A stretch of 64,000 nucleotides of DNA, from NCBI RefSeq assembly GCF_003946575.1, contig NZ_RHOP01000015.1, positions 1-64,000 of the forward strand, in the 5' to 3' direction. A model generated the notes under the pieces. That model saw nothing but the letters and a program-made list of their open reading frames with translations. It made no database searches and was not told the DNA's origin. Below are positions 45,664 through 57,400 of this stretch, piece by piece (position 1 is the stretch's first letter; every line of letters starts with the position of its first letter). Source of the DNA: Companilactobacillus jidongensis (GTDB lineage: Bacteria > Bacillota > Bacilli > Lactobacillales > Lactobacillaceae). Position numbers and translations under genes: made by a program.

Positions 45664-48021
45664 ATGATTATGAATAAGCAATTGAGAAGGAACTATGGAT
45701 CATTGATCGTTGCCTCAATACTTCTTCTTTTCCTCATAGCAACGACAACTACCACTGTTGAGGCTGGACCAAGTGAATCTGAGGCACTTAAAGAAGCACC
45801 GTCAGGCATGGACCTTGAAGATTATTTTCAGTTGCCACAAACATTTATTGGTCAAACTAAAAACATTAATAATAGTGCGACAATTCTAAAAAAAGGCGAC
45901 ACTACTTCGACTGATATGGTAAGAATGACCAATGGGGACAAACAATTGGCTTCTATTTGGGGGAGAATGGCAACTGATGATGCTCCTGATACACCGTATA
46001 ATTATTTTGACGTGACCAAAGAACAGACCTTTTCTGCCTGGTTGTATTTTGGAGACAACTTCAAGAGTTCAGGAGATGGTATGGCCTTTGTGGTTCAGAA
46101 CGACAAAAATGGTGTTAATGCAATTTCGAAATCATTAGATTTAGGCAATCATTGGAATCCACAATATGGTGAGACTTTGGGTGTTTGGGCGGGCTGGAGT
46201 TATCCTGAATATACAAGCGATATCAATCAATTTGCGTCCGGGGCAATTCAAAATAGTTGGGCATTGGAATTCGATACCCATCATAATGATTCGAATCCAG
46301 CCTTTATGTTTACATCTCAAGATAATTATTTTGATGGCGCCAAAATGGAAGACGGAAGTACTTTTCTTTATAAGGGACAACATATAGCCTGGAATTATCC
46401 TGCTCAAGCGGCTACTTACCACCGGAATATGAATATTATGAACATATATTATGATATGAAACATAATAATATAATGCAGAATTTGGAGATGTCTGGGAAT
46501 GATACTGGTAGTACATGGCATCATTTTTATTTGAAATATCTTCCGCCAGATACTGGTAGTACAATGGCACATATTCGGTATGTCTTCGATGATAAGAATT
46601 ACGATGGATCGATCAGATCGTTTAACCAATGGAATCGGCGACCGAGGAAGAAGGGAACTTATCTTGATATAGATACAAAAAATTTCAAGTTGAAATCTGG
46701 ACAAACTAAACTTCGGTGGGGATTCACAGCGGCTACGGGTTCTCCGAATGTCAAACCGACAACCAATGCAATTGTTTTTGAATCGATACCAGCTGTTGCT
46801 GATATAAGTAATAATTCCAGTTTGTATGATATTACTCAAGAACGAGAAATCCTGGATTATGATCAGAACGACACAGCCGATGTTAATGTCAACAATGGTG
46901 ACAAATTAGAATTCGATTATGATTTGAATTACAATTCTGGTTTGGCAGAATCAGGTAAGATTGATACGAAAATAAAATTACCGCAACATGTCGATTTTGC
47001 GCCTGACGATAAAGGTACAATTGGAAAAATTATTTATCATAATAAGACTGTCAATATAACTTCATCTGACTTAGGTCAAGAAGTGGATAATCAGGTTAAG
47101 ATAAATTTTGTTTCTATTAAACTAGATAGTTTGGGTAACGATAATAGTAATATCAAAATAAAACTATTTGGAACGGCTGATATAGGAAGCAATATTTCTT
47201 CTAAAGTAACTAATGTTCCTCAAGCCCATACTTCATTCATCAGTTCTCACTATACTGGGGATGTCATGAGTCCTCAGTTTAGTATCAATCCAGTTTTGGA
47301 TACATTAAAAATGACCAGTGCCCCGTCAACTAAGATACAGATTCAGCATAGTCAAAGCTATGAAATGAAAGGCACAATTGAATATGAATATGGTTCTCCG
47401 TTTGATAATGACAAGTTAGACCTACATACTTTGATTGATGGTGTTGATCAGGGTACATCTGACTTCGCAGTAACTAAGAATAGTAACAAAGCAAAATATG
47501 ACATAATAAAAAAAGCTTCCTCATTGAGTTTGGGAAAGCACAATATAACGTTATATGTTTCAGATGACAAACATCGTTTTTCAAATAAGGTGGTCTATAA
47601 TATTACGGTTGATCGAGACACTTCAATATTGAGGCTGCAAAGTGAACCGGAGTATAAATTTCAAGATACGAATCAAAGTCAAGAGACACGTATCGTTCAT
47701 CGAACTGGCAATTGGAATTTGAAAGTTGAGAGCCTTAACTCTGTTTGGAGTTTAAGAGTTGAATCATCTGGTTTGGTTAACTCCAAGACAAACGCTCCAT
47801 TAGCGGGTGGATTGGTTTTTCGAAAAGATGGCAGTGAGCTTCCACTGAAGGATAATCAAGTACTGCTAGATTATGACAAAGTTTTAAGTAATGACGACCA
47901 TGTAACAGATGTATCTGGTAAATGGTTAAAAGATTGGGGGATTTTATTGAAGCTCCAAGCGAATTCGTCTAGTGGAAATTACACGGGGGAAATATCATGG
48001 GATTTAACTAGTTCATTATAA
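45664..48021 (+). CDS. Secreted L-type-lectin/WxL-like surface protein C
   Basis: 785 residues, the shortest complete member; one Ig-like repeat unit fewer. Signal peptide to about residue 33. Landmarks: DGMAFVVQND, GETLGVWAGW, WALEFDTHHN, HIAWNYPA, TWHHFYLKYLPP. Closest to A and D by its APSGMDLEDYFQ start. WxL-like end: WSLRV near 693 and ISWDL at the end. GAGG lies six bases before ATG 45664. Confidence 0.84.
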   Translation: MIMNKQLRRNYGSLIVASILLLFLIATTTTTVEAGPSESEALKEAPSGMDLEDYFQLPQTFIGQTKNINNSATILKKGDTTSTDMVRMTNGDKQLASIWGRMATDDAPDTPYNYFDVTKEQTFSAWLYFGDNFKSSGDGMAFVVQNDKNGVNAISKSLDLGNHWNPQYGETLGVWAGWSYPEYTSDINQFASGAIQNSWALEFDTHHNDSNPAFMFTSQDNYFDGAKMEDGSTFLYKGQHIAWNYPAQAATYHRNMNIMNIYYDMKHNNIMQNLEMSGNDTGSTWHHFYLKYLPPDTGSTMAHIRYVFDDKNYDGSIRSFNQWNRRPRKKGTYLDIDTKNFKLKSGQTKLRWGFTAATGSPNVKPTTNAIVFESIPAVADISNNSSLYDITQEREILDYDQNDTADVNVNNGDKLEFDYDLNYNSGLAESGKIDTKIKLPQHVDFAPDDKGTIGKIIYHNKTVNITSSDLGQEVDNQVKINFVSIKLDSLGNDNSNIKIKLFGTADIGSNISSKVTNVPQAHTSFISSHYTGDVMSPQFSINPVLDTLKMTSAPSTKIQIQHSQSYEMKGTIEYEYGSPFDNDKLDLHTLIDGVDQGTSDFAVTKNSNKAKYDIIKKASSLSLGKHNITLYVSDDKHRFSNKVVYNITVDRDTSILRLQSEPEYKFQDTNQSQETRIVHRTGNWNLKVESLNSVWSLRVESSGLVNSKTNAPLAGGLVFRKDGSELPLKDNQVLLDYDKVLSNDDHVTDVSGKWLKDWGILLKLQANSSSGNYTGEISWDLTSSL

Positions 48022-48029
48022 TAGAAGGG

Positions 48030-48064
48030 AAGATGCGACTTGCTGATAAGTTGCATCTTTTTTA
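48030..48064 (+). terminator. Terminator of array gene C
   Basis: AAGATGCGACTT/AAGTTGCATCTT hairpin with T-run. Confidence 0.9.
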
Positions 48065-48159
48065 TATTAAATAGTAATATATATGTAACATTATTTTTTC
48101 TAATAATAGAAATATATTTTAATTATTATGATAAGATAATCGATATTACAACTTTAACG

Positions 48160-48207
48160 CCAGTTCGCATGATTTTTTGGGGAATGATTTCGAACTGGTT
48201 GAGGCGG
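48160..48207 (+). promoter_or_regulatory. Leader hairpin and SD of array gene D
   Basis: CCAGTTCG (48160-48167) pairs with CGAACTGG (48191-48198), just upstream of the SD GAGGCGG (48201-48207). Could affect translation start. Confidence 0.45.
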
Positions 48208-48215
48208 TGTTAATA

Positions 48216-50921
48216 ATGAGGATACGACGTTCACAAATATACTTGGGGATATTTGTTACATTGTTAATAGGTTTATTTAGTATACTTTCAGATTCAACTG
48301 AGGCGAGGGCTTCTACAGTTCCTGATGTATCAGATGTTTTGAAAGCTGCGCCAGTTGGTATGGACTTGAGTGATTACTTTGAATATCCATCGAGTTATAC
48401 CTATGATACAAGTAAGACTATAGCTAATTCAGCTCAGGTAATTACTAAGGGTAGCACTAGTCCAACTGATTTGATTGAAATGACTAATGGATCGAGTCAA
48501 CTAGGATCTGTCTGGGGCAAGATGACGGATGCTAATGGCAAAGATTATAATTATTTTGATGTTACAAAGAATCAAACATTTTCAATGTGGATGTATTTCA
48601 GTGGTAAAGAAGGCACATCTGGAGATGGAATGGCGTTTGTCATTCAAAATGATGCTCGTGGAGCTAACGCTATATCAACATATGCAACAAGTTCATCCAG
48701 TCTTTTTGGAGGAACTATCAGAAAACCAATTGGTGGAGAGACGCTGGGAGTTTGGGGTGGAGATGGATCAGGCACTGATATAGTATCCACTAATACAGCT
48801 ATTGCCAGTGGTGCTATCAAAAACAGCATCGCGGTTGAATTTGATAGTTTTATGAATACTACCGCGGCTGATGGTTTATTATTAAGTGGAAGTAAGACAG
48901 ATAGTTATTTTGATGCTGCTAAAGATTCTTCAAATACTCTACAAGTTAAAGGACCACATATTGCTTGGAATTATCCTGGTGAAGCAAATACATATATTCC
49001 CAATATCGGTACAATCTGGATGTATTATGGCATGAATCATAACAATCCAATTCCTAATACTTATTTGGCTGGTTCAGATGATATTACGAATACTACTCAG
49101 AATGCTTGGCATCATGTTACGATCAAGTACACTGCTCCAGATTCTGGCAGTACAACGGCACACTTACAATATATCTTCGATGATAAGGATTACGATGGTA
49201 CGGTTAAGCCTTATAGTCAATGGGATCAAAGAGGTGATGGTGCCGACAGTGGTACCCATAAGATAATTGATCTTGATTTAGGTAAATTAGGTTTAGCAGC
49301 TGGTCAAACAAAGGTCCGTTGGGGTATTACCAGTTCTAGTGAAAGTACTGCAACAACCAATGCTGTCATTTTTGAATCGATCCCAGCTGTTGCTGATATT
49401 TCAGCTACAACTAATCTTTATGATTCGACTCAGGAGCGTGATATTCCTGATGGTGATAGATATCCAGATGAAGATCACAATGTTAATAATGGTGACAGTT
49501 TGAGATTTGATTATAATTTAATTTATAATTCAGGCTTGGCAGAAACTGGTGATATTACTACAAAAATCAATGTGCCGAAGAATGTTGATTTCACTGCTGA
49601 TAGTGATGGTAACATTGGTGAGATTGAATATTCAGGTACTACTCAAAAAATCAAGGCCACAGATCTTAACTCTGATGGCACAATTAATCTAACGTTAAAC
49701 AGCATGAGTAGTACAAACTCTATCGCAAAAGTTCATCTATATGGCAAAGCTGACATCGGTGACAACACTACGGCAAAGGCTACGACTGTCGATCAGGCAC
49801 ATACGTCTTATGACAGTAGCCATTATACGGGTGACGTTATGAGTCCTAAGTTCACAATTAATCCAGTCAATGATACTTTAAAAATCAAGAATAGCGATGA
49901 TTTAACTAAGACAGCAAAACTTGGTAGTAGTGTTAGTATGGCTGGTACGATCAGTTATGATAAAGGCTCAACTTTTGGCAGCAATAGTCTAACTGTTCAT
50001 ACACTTGTTGACGGAGTACAACAAGCAGATTCAACTCTTTCGGTTGATTCCACAGCGACAACTGCTGATTATGCTTTGAAGTATGATGCTGACACTTTGG
50101 GTGTCGGTAAGCATACCGTTGAAGTTTATGTATCTGACGCGATGCATCTGATGTCTAATCACATAACTTATAATGTGACAGTTGAGGATAAGAAGTTGAT
50201 GTTGACTTCGAATAATCAGACTAGTTATACTATTTCACCTGAAGATTCTATAACCTTCAGTGGGACAATGAGTTATGATGATAATTCGGAATATGATCCA
50301 GGATCTGCGAAGGTTGCTTATCAAGTTGATGATAAAACGCCACTGTATGATATGCCAAAGACATCTAGTTCGGGTGATATAACTTCATATGATTCCTCGG
50401 ATGTAATAACTGGTAGTAGTCTTGGTGTTGGTAAACATACACTTGTGATCTATGCCGAAGACTTAGATGGAAGAAAATCAGCAGTTTATACGATAACGAT
50501 TAATGTTACAACCAAAGTGCTTTCACTAGAAAGCAATAAGTCATATAGTTTTCAAACGACTAATCAATCGGCCGAGAGCAAGCTGATTCAACGGACCGGT
50601 AATTGGGATCTGAAGGTTACAAGTGCTAAGACCGCTTGGAGCCTTACAGCACAATCTACCGCCTTAATGAATAGCAGTACAGGATTGCCGATCACTGGTG
50701 AAATGGTTTATCGGACGAATACAAATGAGTATTCACTTGAAGATAATCCAGTTTTGATCGATTCCGATTCCACGGTTAGTGATGATACTGTAACTACTGA
50801 TGTAACGAGTGATTGGACTAAGAACACCGGAATTTTATTGAATGTTCAACCTGATACATCTGCTGGTACTTATACTGGACAGATCGATTGGACTTTAACA
50901 GATAGTATTGATACTAATTAA
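48216..50921 (+). CDS. Secreted L-type-lectin/WxL-like surface protein D
   Basis: 901 residues from ATG 48216. Signal peptide to about residue 32 (EARA|STV). Lectin landmarks: DGMAFVIQND, GETLGVWGGD, IAVEFDSFMN, HIAWNYPG, AWHHVTIKYTAP. Three Ig-like segments; the second begins DTLKIKNSDDLTKTAKLGSS. WxL-like domain: WSLTA near 803 and IDWTL near the end. Shares DYFEYPSSY with A, so A, C and D form one subgroup. Confidence 0.85.
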   Translation: MRIRRSQIYLGIFVTLLIGLFSILSDSTEARASTVPDVSDVLKAAPVGMDLSDYFEYPSSYTYDTSKTIANSAQVITKGSTSPTDLIEMTNGSSQLGSVWGKMTDANGKDYNYFDVTKNQTFSMWMYFSGKEGTSGDGMAFVIQNDARGANAISTYATSSSSLFGGTIRKPIGGETLGVWGGDGSGTDIVSTNTAIASGAIKNSIAVEFDSFMNTTAADGLLLSGSKTDSYFDAAKDSSNTLQVKGPHIAWNYPGEANTYIPNIGTIWMYYGMNHNNPIPNTYLAGSDDITNTTQNAWHHVTIKYTAPDSGSTTAHLQYIFDDKDYDGTVKPYSQWDQRGDGADSGTHKIIDLDLGKLGLAAGQTKVRWGITSSSESTATTNAVIFESIPAVADISATTNLYDSTQERDIPDGDRYPDEDHNVNNGDSLRFDYNLIYNSGLAETGDITTKINVPKNVDFTADSDGNIGEIEYSGTTQKIKATDLNSDGTINLTLNSMSSTNSIAKVHLYGKADIGDNTTAKATTVDQAHTSYDSSHYTGDVMSPKFTINPVNDTLKIKNSDDLTKTAKLGSSVSMAGTISYDKGSTFGSNSLTVHTLVDGVQQADSTLSVDSTATTADYALKYDADTLGVGKHTVEVYVSDAMHLMSNHITYNVTVEDKKLMLTSNNQTSYTISPEDSITFSGTMSYDDNSEYDPGSAKVAYQVDDKTPLYDMPKTSSSGDITSYDSSDVITGSSLGVGKHTLVIYAEDLDGRKSAVYTITINVTTKVLSLESNKSYSFQTTNQSAESKLIQRTGNWDLKVTSAKTAWSLTAQSTALMNSSTGLPITGEMVYRTNTNEYSLEDNPVLIDSDSTVSDDTVTTDVTSDWTKNTGILLNVQPDTSAGTYTGQIDWTLTDSIDTN

Positions 50922-50978
50922 GATAATATTTAGAGAGCGTAACAAAACACGTTTAGCTTCTGAGTATAGTTTAAAGAA

Positions 50979-51014
50979 TCCTCACATTTACTACGTAAAT
51001 GCGAGGACTTTTTA
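50979..51014 (+). terminator. Terminator of array gene D
   Basis: TCCTC-CATTTAC/GTAAATG-GAGGA hairpin and TTTTT. Confidence 0.9.
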
Positions 51015-51122
51015 TTTTCAAATTTATATTTCATAAATAATTTTTTCTTTATCTGACTTGTATAGACAAATGAACGTGTCATAATAGATGGTGAAAGAGT
51101 AGTTAATTGTGAGGGGATAATT

Positions 51123-54100
51123 TTGAAAAAATTAGGTTTATTTGTTGCTACTTCAATAATAGTTTTTTTAACATTAATCAATATTAATACTACGAACGTT
51201 AAAGCTGGTTACTACAGTGATTCTGACGCCATGGCATATGCTCCGTATGGATTACCTCTAGGTGATTTAGGAAGTGATTCTTTATTTATAGATGGAGCAC
51301 ATACTACTGGCAATGATGCTTCGATTGATGGGACTGCTCTTCAACTGACACAAGCTGGTCAGACTAATGAAGTAACGTCTGTATGGAGTAATACTTCTAA
51401 GGATAACTACATTGACACTGGTAAAAAGCAAACCTTGTCCGTTTGGCTATATTTTGGATACTCGCTTGAACACTCTGAAGGAATGGCTTTTGTATTGCAA
51501 AACGACTCTAGAGGTCCTTTAGCGATTTCTAAAAACGGTGATGAGATTGCCGGTGGTGAAACTATCGGTGTTTGGGGTAGTGATCTGACTAATAAGGATA
51601 CTACTCAAGATGTAGCCGATTCTGCTATCCAAAATAGTTGGGCGTTGGAATTCGATTCTAATGTTGAGGGCTCTAAAAACTATGACGATATTACTAATAA
51701 TACCGGTAATGGACCAGGGGAGTCACTTGACAGTTATCAGCTTCCTTCGAATAGAGGTATTAATGATCAGCATATTGCCTGGGCATATCCAGGGCTAGCA
51801 ACTACATATGCTAATATTGGATCAGTTACAAAAACTATATGGAAAAATGTTGGGATCATTAGTATGCCTACTACTGTCAAGACTAATTATTATGAAATGC
51901 TACATAATGATCTTGAAGAGTTAACTTTATCACCTGCAGCAACTCCTGAATGAGCTTGGCACCATATGGTTATTTCTTATACACCACCAACGGATTCAGA
52001 TCCAAATAATGCAAAATTAACTTATACTTACAACGATAAAACCCTAGCTGGTTACCGTAATAGTACTGATACTGGCCAACATGAGGTATCTAAGAAGAAT
52101 TTGAATTTGAGTCTTTCAAATCTTGGTCTAAAAAAAGGTGATCCTCTTCGGTTTGGATTTACTGGGGCTAATGGTGCCGATGGCAATCAAACAGAAACAA
52201 ACACAGTTGTTTTTGAAACAATTCCCTCTATTGTTGATGCTGATGCGAATGCCTATGTAGTTGATAAAACTAATAAAACCAAAATAAGTTCAAGTACTGA
52301 TGTAATGGATGATACCGATAAAAGTTACAATGATGCAACTTCGGTTCACCCCAATGATGATTTACAATTCAATTATATGCTCCGTTATAATTCAGGTAAG
52401 CAAAGTATGAATCCTATAACCGCAGTTGTGGGGATACCGTCTAATATTACGATTAGTAAAGATGATAATGATTATGTTGGTAAAGTTGTATATTCAGATA
52501 ATAGTTCCGAAAACATTCCTGCTTCAGCAATCAGCACTGATGGAAAACAGTTAACCTTCAAACTGAAAAATGGCTTAAGCACGACTTTACCAACTGCAAA
52601 AATCGAACTTAATGCCAAAGCCAATGAAGTTCCAGATGCTACTTCAGCATTGACCGTTGATACTTCACACGCTAGTTTGGAGAGTACAAATTATAAGACA
52701 GATACGCAAACACCAACGTTCAATATTCAAGAACCGCAAGATACTTTGACGATTGCCAAAACTTCTGTCGATCCAGCAACTTCGTATGATGGGAAGACGA
52801 TCAATCTAACTGGTAATATGAAATTCAAGAATCAAAGTACGATCGACAATAATGATATGGATATTTATTATTCCATTGACGGTGGTAAAGCTGTTGATTT
52901 CAAGGATACTGCTAGTGCTAATGGTAACTTTACAATTCCATTCAGTAGTACTGTTGAAGGCAAACACACAATTGATGTACAAGTTGTGGATAGTAGTTAT
53001 GTTTCTTCAGATGGAACCAAAGATGTGATTTCATCTAATAAGTTAACATATACAGTTAATGTCAAAGCTGTTTCTTTAGTAGCGACCGCAGATACGTCAC
53101 CTATCACAGTTTTGAATAATACCAGTGTGGCAATGCCGGGTATAACAATTGGTCATAACGATGGATCGAGTCTTGAAGATGGTAGTGATCCAACCGTAAA
53201 CTATACCGTTTCTAATTCTAATTATAATAGTGGACAGGCTGTATCTGGTGAAGCTGATTCACTTCAAATAGGGCAAAGTGGTAGTCAAGACACTATTTAC
53301 TTTAATATGAATAAAGCAGTTGATGATAGTACCGCTGGCTTAAGAGTAGGTGAGAATACTATTAATGTAACTATTACTGATCCTGGTGGCCATGTATCTA
53401 ACACATTGAAGTTTGTTATAAATGTCCAGGATATAAATCCAGCTCTATCATATGGTGATGGGACCGATGGTAATATAACCGTCGTTGCTACGGATGATAG
53501 TGTTAGCTTACCAATTACTGTAGCTTATGATGGTACGACAGAGTTCAAGCCGTCTGATTTAACTTGGAGTATGACGGTTGATAAAAAAGCCGTTAGTTTT
53601 TCAAAACTAGACAGCAGTACGAATACAACTTCATATGATTTCACTAAGAGCTTCACAAGAGCGGAACTCGGAATTGATAAGGATAGCACTTCACCAACGC
53701 ATACGATTGTAATCAAAGCAACCGATCCTTATGGGCGTGTCTCGAATGAACAAACTTATACCCTAAAAATGGTTTATAGTTCCGCAAGTATAACTTATGA
53801 CAATAGTTATTCATTCGGAGAATTTAATCAAAGTCCAGAAGCTCGAGTCATCAAGAGAACTAGTGACTGGGATATTGGAGTCAAAACAGTTGATTCACCA
53901 TATCTGTTAACGGCTGATGCTAGTTCATTGACGACAAATGATTCAAATAATAATCAAACCTTAGCCGGAGGATTGATCTATGTTGATCCCAATACTGGTA
54001 CTAATAAACCAATGACCGATCCAGTTACATTGGGTGAGAATGACTCTGATACGACTGGTAATTACGGTATCTCTAGCGGTTGGAAATCTGATCAAGGTAT

Positions 54101-54182
54101 TTTATTACAAGTAGATCCAAATGCACTAGCTGGATCTTATAGTGGTAAGATAAATTGGATTTTGACTGATAGTGTTAATTAA
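51123..54182 (+). pseudogene. Secreted L-type-lectin/WxL-like protein E, interrupted by an in-frame TGA
   Basis: The frame is continuous from TTG 51123 (SD GAGGGG) to TAA 54182 except for TGA at 51951-51953. The first part (276 residues) has the signal peptide and lectin landmarks EGMAFVLQND, GETIGVWGSD, WALEFDSNVE, HIAWAYPG. The stop comes two residues before the AWHHMVISYTPP strand that is conserved in all paralogues. The second part carries the rest of the lectin fold, Ig-like repeats and a WxL-like end (YLLTA, INWIL). A 411-bp segment is nearly identical to gene F. Either a nonsense mutation, a sequence error or readthrough; without readthrough the product lacks its wall anchor. Confidence 0.8.
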
Positions 54183-54192
54183 ATAAAATGAC

Positions 54193-54230
54193 AAACTTTG
54201 GATTTGCCCTCGGGTAAGTCCAAAGTTTTT
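54193..54230 (+). terminator. Terminator of array gene E
   Basis: AACTTTGGA/TCCAAAGTT hairpin and T-run. Confidence 0.85.
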
Positions 54231-54294
54231 ATTTTGCAAAATTATAGCCATTATATATATATATTATTTAAATAATTATATCTAAACAAAAATT

Positions 54295-54403
54295 CTTACA
54301 ATAATTGAGCTATGTTAAAACGATATATATGGCATAATATCCATATTAGTTAATACACACATTTCTTGAATCTGTGGCATAAGTCAAATTAGGGGGGCTA
54401 ATT
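54295..54403 (+). promoter_or_regulatory. Upstream region of array gene F: conserved element and SD hairpin
   Basis: CTTACAATAA (54295-54304), 29 bases, ATAAT (54334-54338) recurs with identical spacing before gene G. TAATACACAC (54351) and TGTGGCATAA (54373) are also shared, 22 bases apart in both. AATTAG/CTAATT (54387-54392, 54398-54403) puts the G-run of the SD in a hairpin loop that touches the ATG. Confidence 0.5.
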
Positions 54404-57400
54404 ATGTTGAGAAAAGGGAAAGTAATGTTTCTATTCTTATTCTCATTTTTGTTGACGATAGGGTTATTTTTTGGACATACAAACGTCGTAAAAGCCTGGA
54501 ACGGATATTATGACAGTGATGCTATGGGAGTAGCCCCAACAGGAATTGTTCTTAATAATTTAACGGATCCGTCTACGTCATTATTTGTTGGAGGTAGAAG
54601 TACAGGCTTCACTCCTACTGTAATTAACGATAATAATGGTAATGCATCGGTTCTTAAGCTTGGTGGTTCATCTGGTGCCGTGACGAGTGCTTGGAGTAAC
54701 CTTAATGCTGGTAATTATATTGATGTTACAAAAAAACAAGATTTATCGTTCTGGGTTTATCTTGGTGATTCAAGTAGCAATACAGATGGTATGGCTTTTG
54801 TACTGCAAAATGATAAGAATGCTACAAATGCTATTTCTGCTGATAGTTCTGGTATTGTTGGTGGCCAGACTCTGGGAGTCTGGGGTGTGAACTCAAGTGC
54901 AAATAAAAACGCTACTGCAATTGCTGCTTCAGCTATTCAAAATAGTTGGGCCCTAGAATTTGATAATTTTCGTGATGGCCCTAAGGAACTCGTTGATAGA
55001 GGGACTGCCAGTTTAGGAAGCTCTTTTGATACGTATTTTGGTGAGGACAGTAATGGTTATAATGGTAGATCTTTAGGTGATCAGCATACAGGATGGAATT
55101 ATTCAGGTGATCCTAATTCATATAGATTAATTTCAAGTGCTAGTAAGGGAATATTTCAGTTAACACACAATAATGCTGAAAATCTAGAATTAACTGGATT
55201 AAGCTCAGCTGCATCGGGATGGCACCATGTAATGATCGATTACACGCCCCCAGCAACAAAGGGTGGTGATGCCATCTTGAAATATTCGTTTAATACTAAA
55301 GATGCTAATGGTCATAAAACTAATCCCAATAATGGTGCTCCAACTGGACAGAATCCAGTATATGAAAATATTCCTGATTTGCATACTTCTGTATTTAAAC
55401 TTGGGGATAGTGATAAGTTGCGCTTTGGTTTCACATCTTCAACAGGTACAAGATCTCCTGGAAGTACTTGGGTAGTATTTGAATCGATCCCTGCAATTGT
55501 TCAAGCACAGTCAACTGCATATGCAATTGACAAAACATCTGAATCTAGAATTGATACGGATACTTCAGATACTTATCCAAATTACATTGAAGATGAAGAT
55601 CAAGCTCTGCCAACGACTGCTAGTGTTCATCCTGGTGATGACTTGAAGTTCAAATACGGTATTAAGTATGAAAGTGGTAAACAACCAGCAAAAAGTGTTG
55701 TTGCAACTTTGAATTTACCAGATAACGTCACTTTTGGCTCATCGGATGGTACTTCGATTGGTAAAGTTACGTATGTAAGTAAAGATGGAAAATCTACCAA
55801 AAATGAGTCATTGATGGCTAGTGATGTTTCTGGATCGACACTAACATATGATGTTGAAGATCTTGATGATACCAATGATACTGATTGGGTTGCTGTAAAA
55901 ATTGAACTAGATGGAACTGCAAACGATATACCTAGTGAATCCACTTCACTGAAAGTTCCAGTATCACATGTTAATTTCACAGGAACTAATTATATTTCTG
56001 ATGCGCAAACATATGCGTTCAATATTGTACAGCCATCAGATACATTGAATATCACCAAAGACGATCCAGATCCACAGACTATTTATACAAATGGAACGGC
56101 TAATTTGAATGGTCATTTGTCATTCGCAAGTGGTAAGGCCATCACTAATACTGAGGATTATGATATTCACTACTCCATCAACGGCGGAGCGGATGTTCTT
56201 GGTCACGGCGATAGCACTGATCCTACTAAATTTTCAGTTCCTATTAATGGATCTGATTTAAAAGTTGGTACAAATGATATAACCGTTCAAGTCGTGTATA
56301 CCAACTATAAAAATGCATCTGGAAATATTGAAACTATAGCTTCTAAGAAAATCCATTATACAGTCAATCTAAAAACGATTGCTTTAGTAGCGACCGCAGA
56401 TATGTCACCTATCACAGTTTTGAATAATACCAGTGTGGCAATGCCAAGCATAACAATTGGTCATAACGATGGATCGAGTCTTGAAGGTGGTAGTGATCCA
56501 ATCGTAAACTACACAGTTTCTAATCCCAATTATAATAGTGGACAGGTTGTATCTGGTAAAGCTGATTCACTTCAAATGGGGGAAAGTGGTAGTAAAGACA
56601 TTATTCACTTTAATATGAATAAAGCAGCTGACGATAGTACCGCCGGCTTAAGAGTAGGTGAGAATACTATTAATGTAACTATTACTGATCCTGGTGGTCA
56701 TGTATCTAACACGTTGAAGTTTGTTATAAATGTGCAGGATATAAATCCAGCTCTATCCTACGGTGATGGGACCGATGGTAATATAACCGTCGATGCAACA
56801 GACAACACTATTAGTTTACCGATCAATGTAAAATACGATGGAAAAGAGAATTTCAAACCATCTGATCTAAGTTGGAGTATGACGGTCGATAATAATTCGG
56901 TTAAATTTCCAACGCAAACAAGTAGCACAAGTATGACTTCGTATGATTTCACACAAGACTTCACACGTGCAGAACTTGGAATTGATAAGGATAATAGCTC
57001 GCCAACACATACGATCGTTGTTCAGGCGACCGATCCTTATGGACGTGTTTCAAACAAGCAAACCTATACCTTGAAAATGAATTATAAATCTGCAAGTATA
57101 ACTTATAACAATAGTTATTCATTCGGAGCATTGAATCAAAGTCCGGAAAAACGATTAGTTCATAGAACGAATGACTGGGCTATTGACGTTGACACGGTCG
57201 ATTCACAATACAAATTAACCGCAGATGCAAGCTCATTGACGACAAGTGATCCCAATAATAATCTAACTTTAGATGGAGAATTAGTTTATGTTGATCCCAC
57301 AACAGGAAATGTCGAATCTATGACTGACCCAGTTGAATTAAGTGAAAATGATACTGATACGACTGGTAAGCATGGGATTTCTAATGGTTGGGAACCAAAT

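Noticed and set aside
46141-46839. 232-residue minus-strand reading frame inside array gene C
   Set aside because: Shadow of the lectin-coding sequence, with no SD and an amino-acid composition typical of antisense frames.
51951-51953. TGA read as tryptophan or another recoding event
   Set aside because: Other genes here end normally at TGA, no recoding signal is visible, and a simple nonsense mutation is enough.
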